A stretch of DNA of 64,000 nt from Alviniconcha marisindica (taxonomy: Eukaryota > Mollusca > Gastropoda > Provannidae), in the NCBI GenBank assembly GCA_018857735.1, contig JABMCL010003783.1, forward strand, positions 604,501-668,500, read 5' to 3'. Every line of letters starts with the position of its first letter. Position 1 is the stretch's first letter. Position numbers and translations under genes: made by a program. A model generated the notes under the pieces. It was not told where the DNA came from. It saw nothing but the letters and a program-made list of their open reading frames with translations, and searched no databases. Shown here in pieces: positions 56,301 through 59,503 of this stretch.

Positions 56301-59300
56301 ATTACAGGTATATCAGTGCACATAACAGCACTTACACATGAGTTTGTGTGTTGAAGCTGTGAGAGTGTAGTACTGTGTTGAAGGTGTGTATGTGGTACAG
56401 TGGGTTGGAGCTGTGTGTGTGTGTAGTACTGTGTGTTGAAGCTGTGTGTGTGTGGTACTGTGTATTGAAGCTCTATGTGTGTGGTACAGTGTGTTGGAGC
56501 TGTGGATGTGTAGTACTGAATATCTGAATGAAAATGTATGTATAGCTTATGAAAACACTTCCACACAAAAACTTGTGTGTTCACAGCAAGCTCTGTACTG
56601 TGTTGAAGCTGGGTGTGTGTGTAGTGCTGTGTTGAGGCTGTGGGTGTGTGATACTGTGTGTTAAAACTATGGGTGTGTGGCACTGTGTGGTGAAGCTATG
56701 GGTGTAGTATGGTGTGTTGAAGCTGTGAGTGTGTGGTTGTGGGTGTAATACTGGCTGTTGAAACTGCGCCTGTGTAATACTGTGTTGAAACTCTGTGTAT
56801 ATAGTACTGTGTGTTGAAACTGTGTATGTGTAGTACTGTGTTGAAGGTTGTGTGTGTGTGTGTGTAGTACTATGTATTGAAGCAGTGTGTGTAGTTCTGT
56901 CTGGAAGATGTGTGTGTGTGTGTGTAGTATTTTGTGTTAAGCCATGTGTATGTGTGTACTACTATGTGTTGAAGGTGTGTGTTCTATCTTGAATCCGTGG
57001 GTGTGTGGTGCTCTGTATTAAACCATGGGTGTGCCGCTTGCCAGGAGTTGAAGGGTCAAGCAGCCAAGATCCTGGGTTCTGTGGACTTCCTGGGCAACCC
57101 CCTCGGTCTGGTGAATGATGTCACGGAGGGCATCTCCGGCCTCATCAACGATGGCAACGTGGGCGGTCTGCTGAAAAACGTCACCCATGGGGTCTCCAAC
57201 ACAACAGCCAAGGTGAGGCACTCAGCGGCAAGCCTGTGAACTGCAAACAGTGAGGGATCTCTATGGTGCACCAGGGTTACTGGCCAGAACTGACTATCCC
57301 CTTTCCTTTCCTGCAATAGAAAGAGTCTGTTCTGGCAGGTAATACTCGTGATGTTAGTGATGTTAGGAATGCCATTAGCACCATGTTTTATATTCTGTTG
57401 CACATATGTTTTGTGACATAGGATGCAGTATGCCAAGATTGCTCTCTTTGTTGTAATTGTTTAGAGAAGCTGGCGAATTGTGTTTTCCCATTTTTTTAGA
57501 TTACCCCAAAATGGTGGTCAGACTAAAAAAAAAAATTGTGGTTGTTTTTGGAGTTCAGTTTCTTTTTATCAGTTTATTCTGACTGCCAGTTGTGTTTCCC
57601 TTTATCTCTGACTTCAGATTGACAGCGTTATCATCAACATGTAGAGGGGTCTTTGTGCTAGTTCTTCACTCTTCTTTAGCACAATGCTACACAGCATAGT
57701 GTATGTTGATCAGTGTCAGCTGTAAGACAAATGATCCACTCCATGGGGTGTGATTCAGTCCGATCAGTGTCCGCTGTAAGACAAATGATCCACTCCATGG
57801 GGTGTGATTCAGTCTGTTCAGTGTCAGCTGTAAGACAAATGATCCACTCCATGGGGTGTGATTCAGTCTGTTCAGTGTCCGCTGTAAGACAAATGATCCA
57901 CTCCATGGGGTGTGATTCAGTCTGTTCAGTGTCCGCTGTAAGACAAATGATCCACTCCATGGGGTGTGATTCAGTCTGTTCAGTGTCAGCTGTAAGACAA
58001 ATGATCCACTCCATGGGGTGTGATTCAGTCTGATCAGTGTCAGTTGTAAGAGTAATAGTCCACTTCAAATACAAATACAAAAGAACTTTATTATTCATAA
58101 TAAATGCGTAAAATGTGCCTTTTGGGTCACTCAGATTCCACAATAAAAAGGACATGTAGACAGTTCAAGGCAACAAAGGTAAGAGTATGCAAATAAAATG
58201 GAATGAAACCTATGGGATTTGATTCAGTCTGACCATTGTCAGTTGTAAGAGCAATGGTCAACTTCACTGGGTGTGATTCAGTTTGCCTCCACGGTGTCGG
58301 ACGGACTGGGCACCCTGTCCATGGACGACAGTCACAACCGCACGCGGGAGGAGCTGCGCAGCGTGCAGACGGGCCGCTCCAGCGACCACCTGGTGGCAGG
58401 CCTCAAGGGCTTTGGGTATGGTCTGCTGGGCGGCGTCACCTCCATCGCCTCGCAGACCATCAAGGGCACCCGCGATGAGGGATTTGGGGTGAGGCTTCAT
58501 CTTGTTCTTCTTCAGAGTTGGACGGTTGCGTCCGGTGCCAGAATTTGAGGCCGGCTGATGTGAACAGGATGGTCATGTGCAGGTACTGCTGTGGTCCCTC
58601 ACAGCTTCTTCTAATAATAATTAGAGTATTTATGAAGGGCAAAATCTTGTCCGTAGAGACTAAGTGCACACACAAACACACGCACACACACACAGGCACA
58701 CACACACTTTCCAGCACACACACACATGAGCGTGCTGGTTATGCAAAGCTTAATTTACACAACTTAAAATGGGCAGCAAACAGATGGATTTTTCTGCAGT
58801 GTGCTGCCCTCTGGCCATACCTGGTCTGTGAGACTTTTTCTTTTCTTTTCTTTTTTTACAGTAAGGAAGATGAGGTGGGGTTTTTAAGTTGATATAAATA
58901 AGTATGCTGCATCATGTGCATTATTTTAATATTTCTAAGCACCCTGTGTACTGTGTTGTTGTTTTCATCCACAACTCTGTCCGTGTGTGCAACTGACCCT
59001 TACTGCCTGCATGACCACGTTTCACAGTCAGTTCTGTGTTCAGGGATTGCTGAAAGGCATGGGCAAAGGCATGCTTGGCACCGTCACCAAACCTGTCTCC
59101 GGTGTCCTTGACCTCACCTCAGGGGTGGCCAATGCTCTGCGACACACCAGTCGCGGCTCATCGCACAAGCCCCCGCCACGCAGGCGGCTTCCTCGGTGTT
59201 GCCAGGGGCCAGGGGGGTTGCTGCCCCTCTACTCGCCGTCGCAGGCCGAGGCTCAGCAGATACTGTATGAACTGAATCAGCAGGACTACTCTGAGTTGTG

Positions 59301-59309
59301 AGTCATCGC

Positions 59310-59376
<67 letters not shown>

Positions 59377-59443
59377 TGGGTGTGTGTGCTGGAGTGTGTG
59401 CTGGAGTGTATGTGAGACTTTATGAATTATTATACCACTTCTG

Positions 59444-59503
<60 letters not shown>
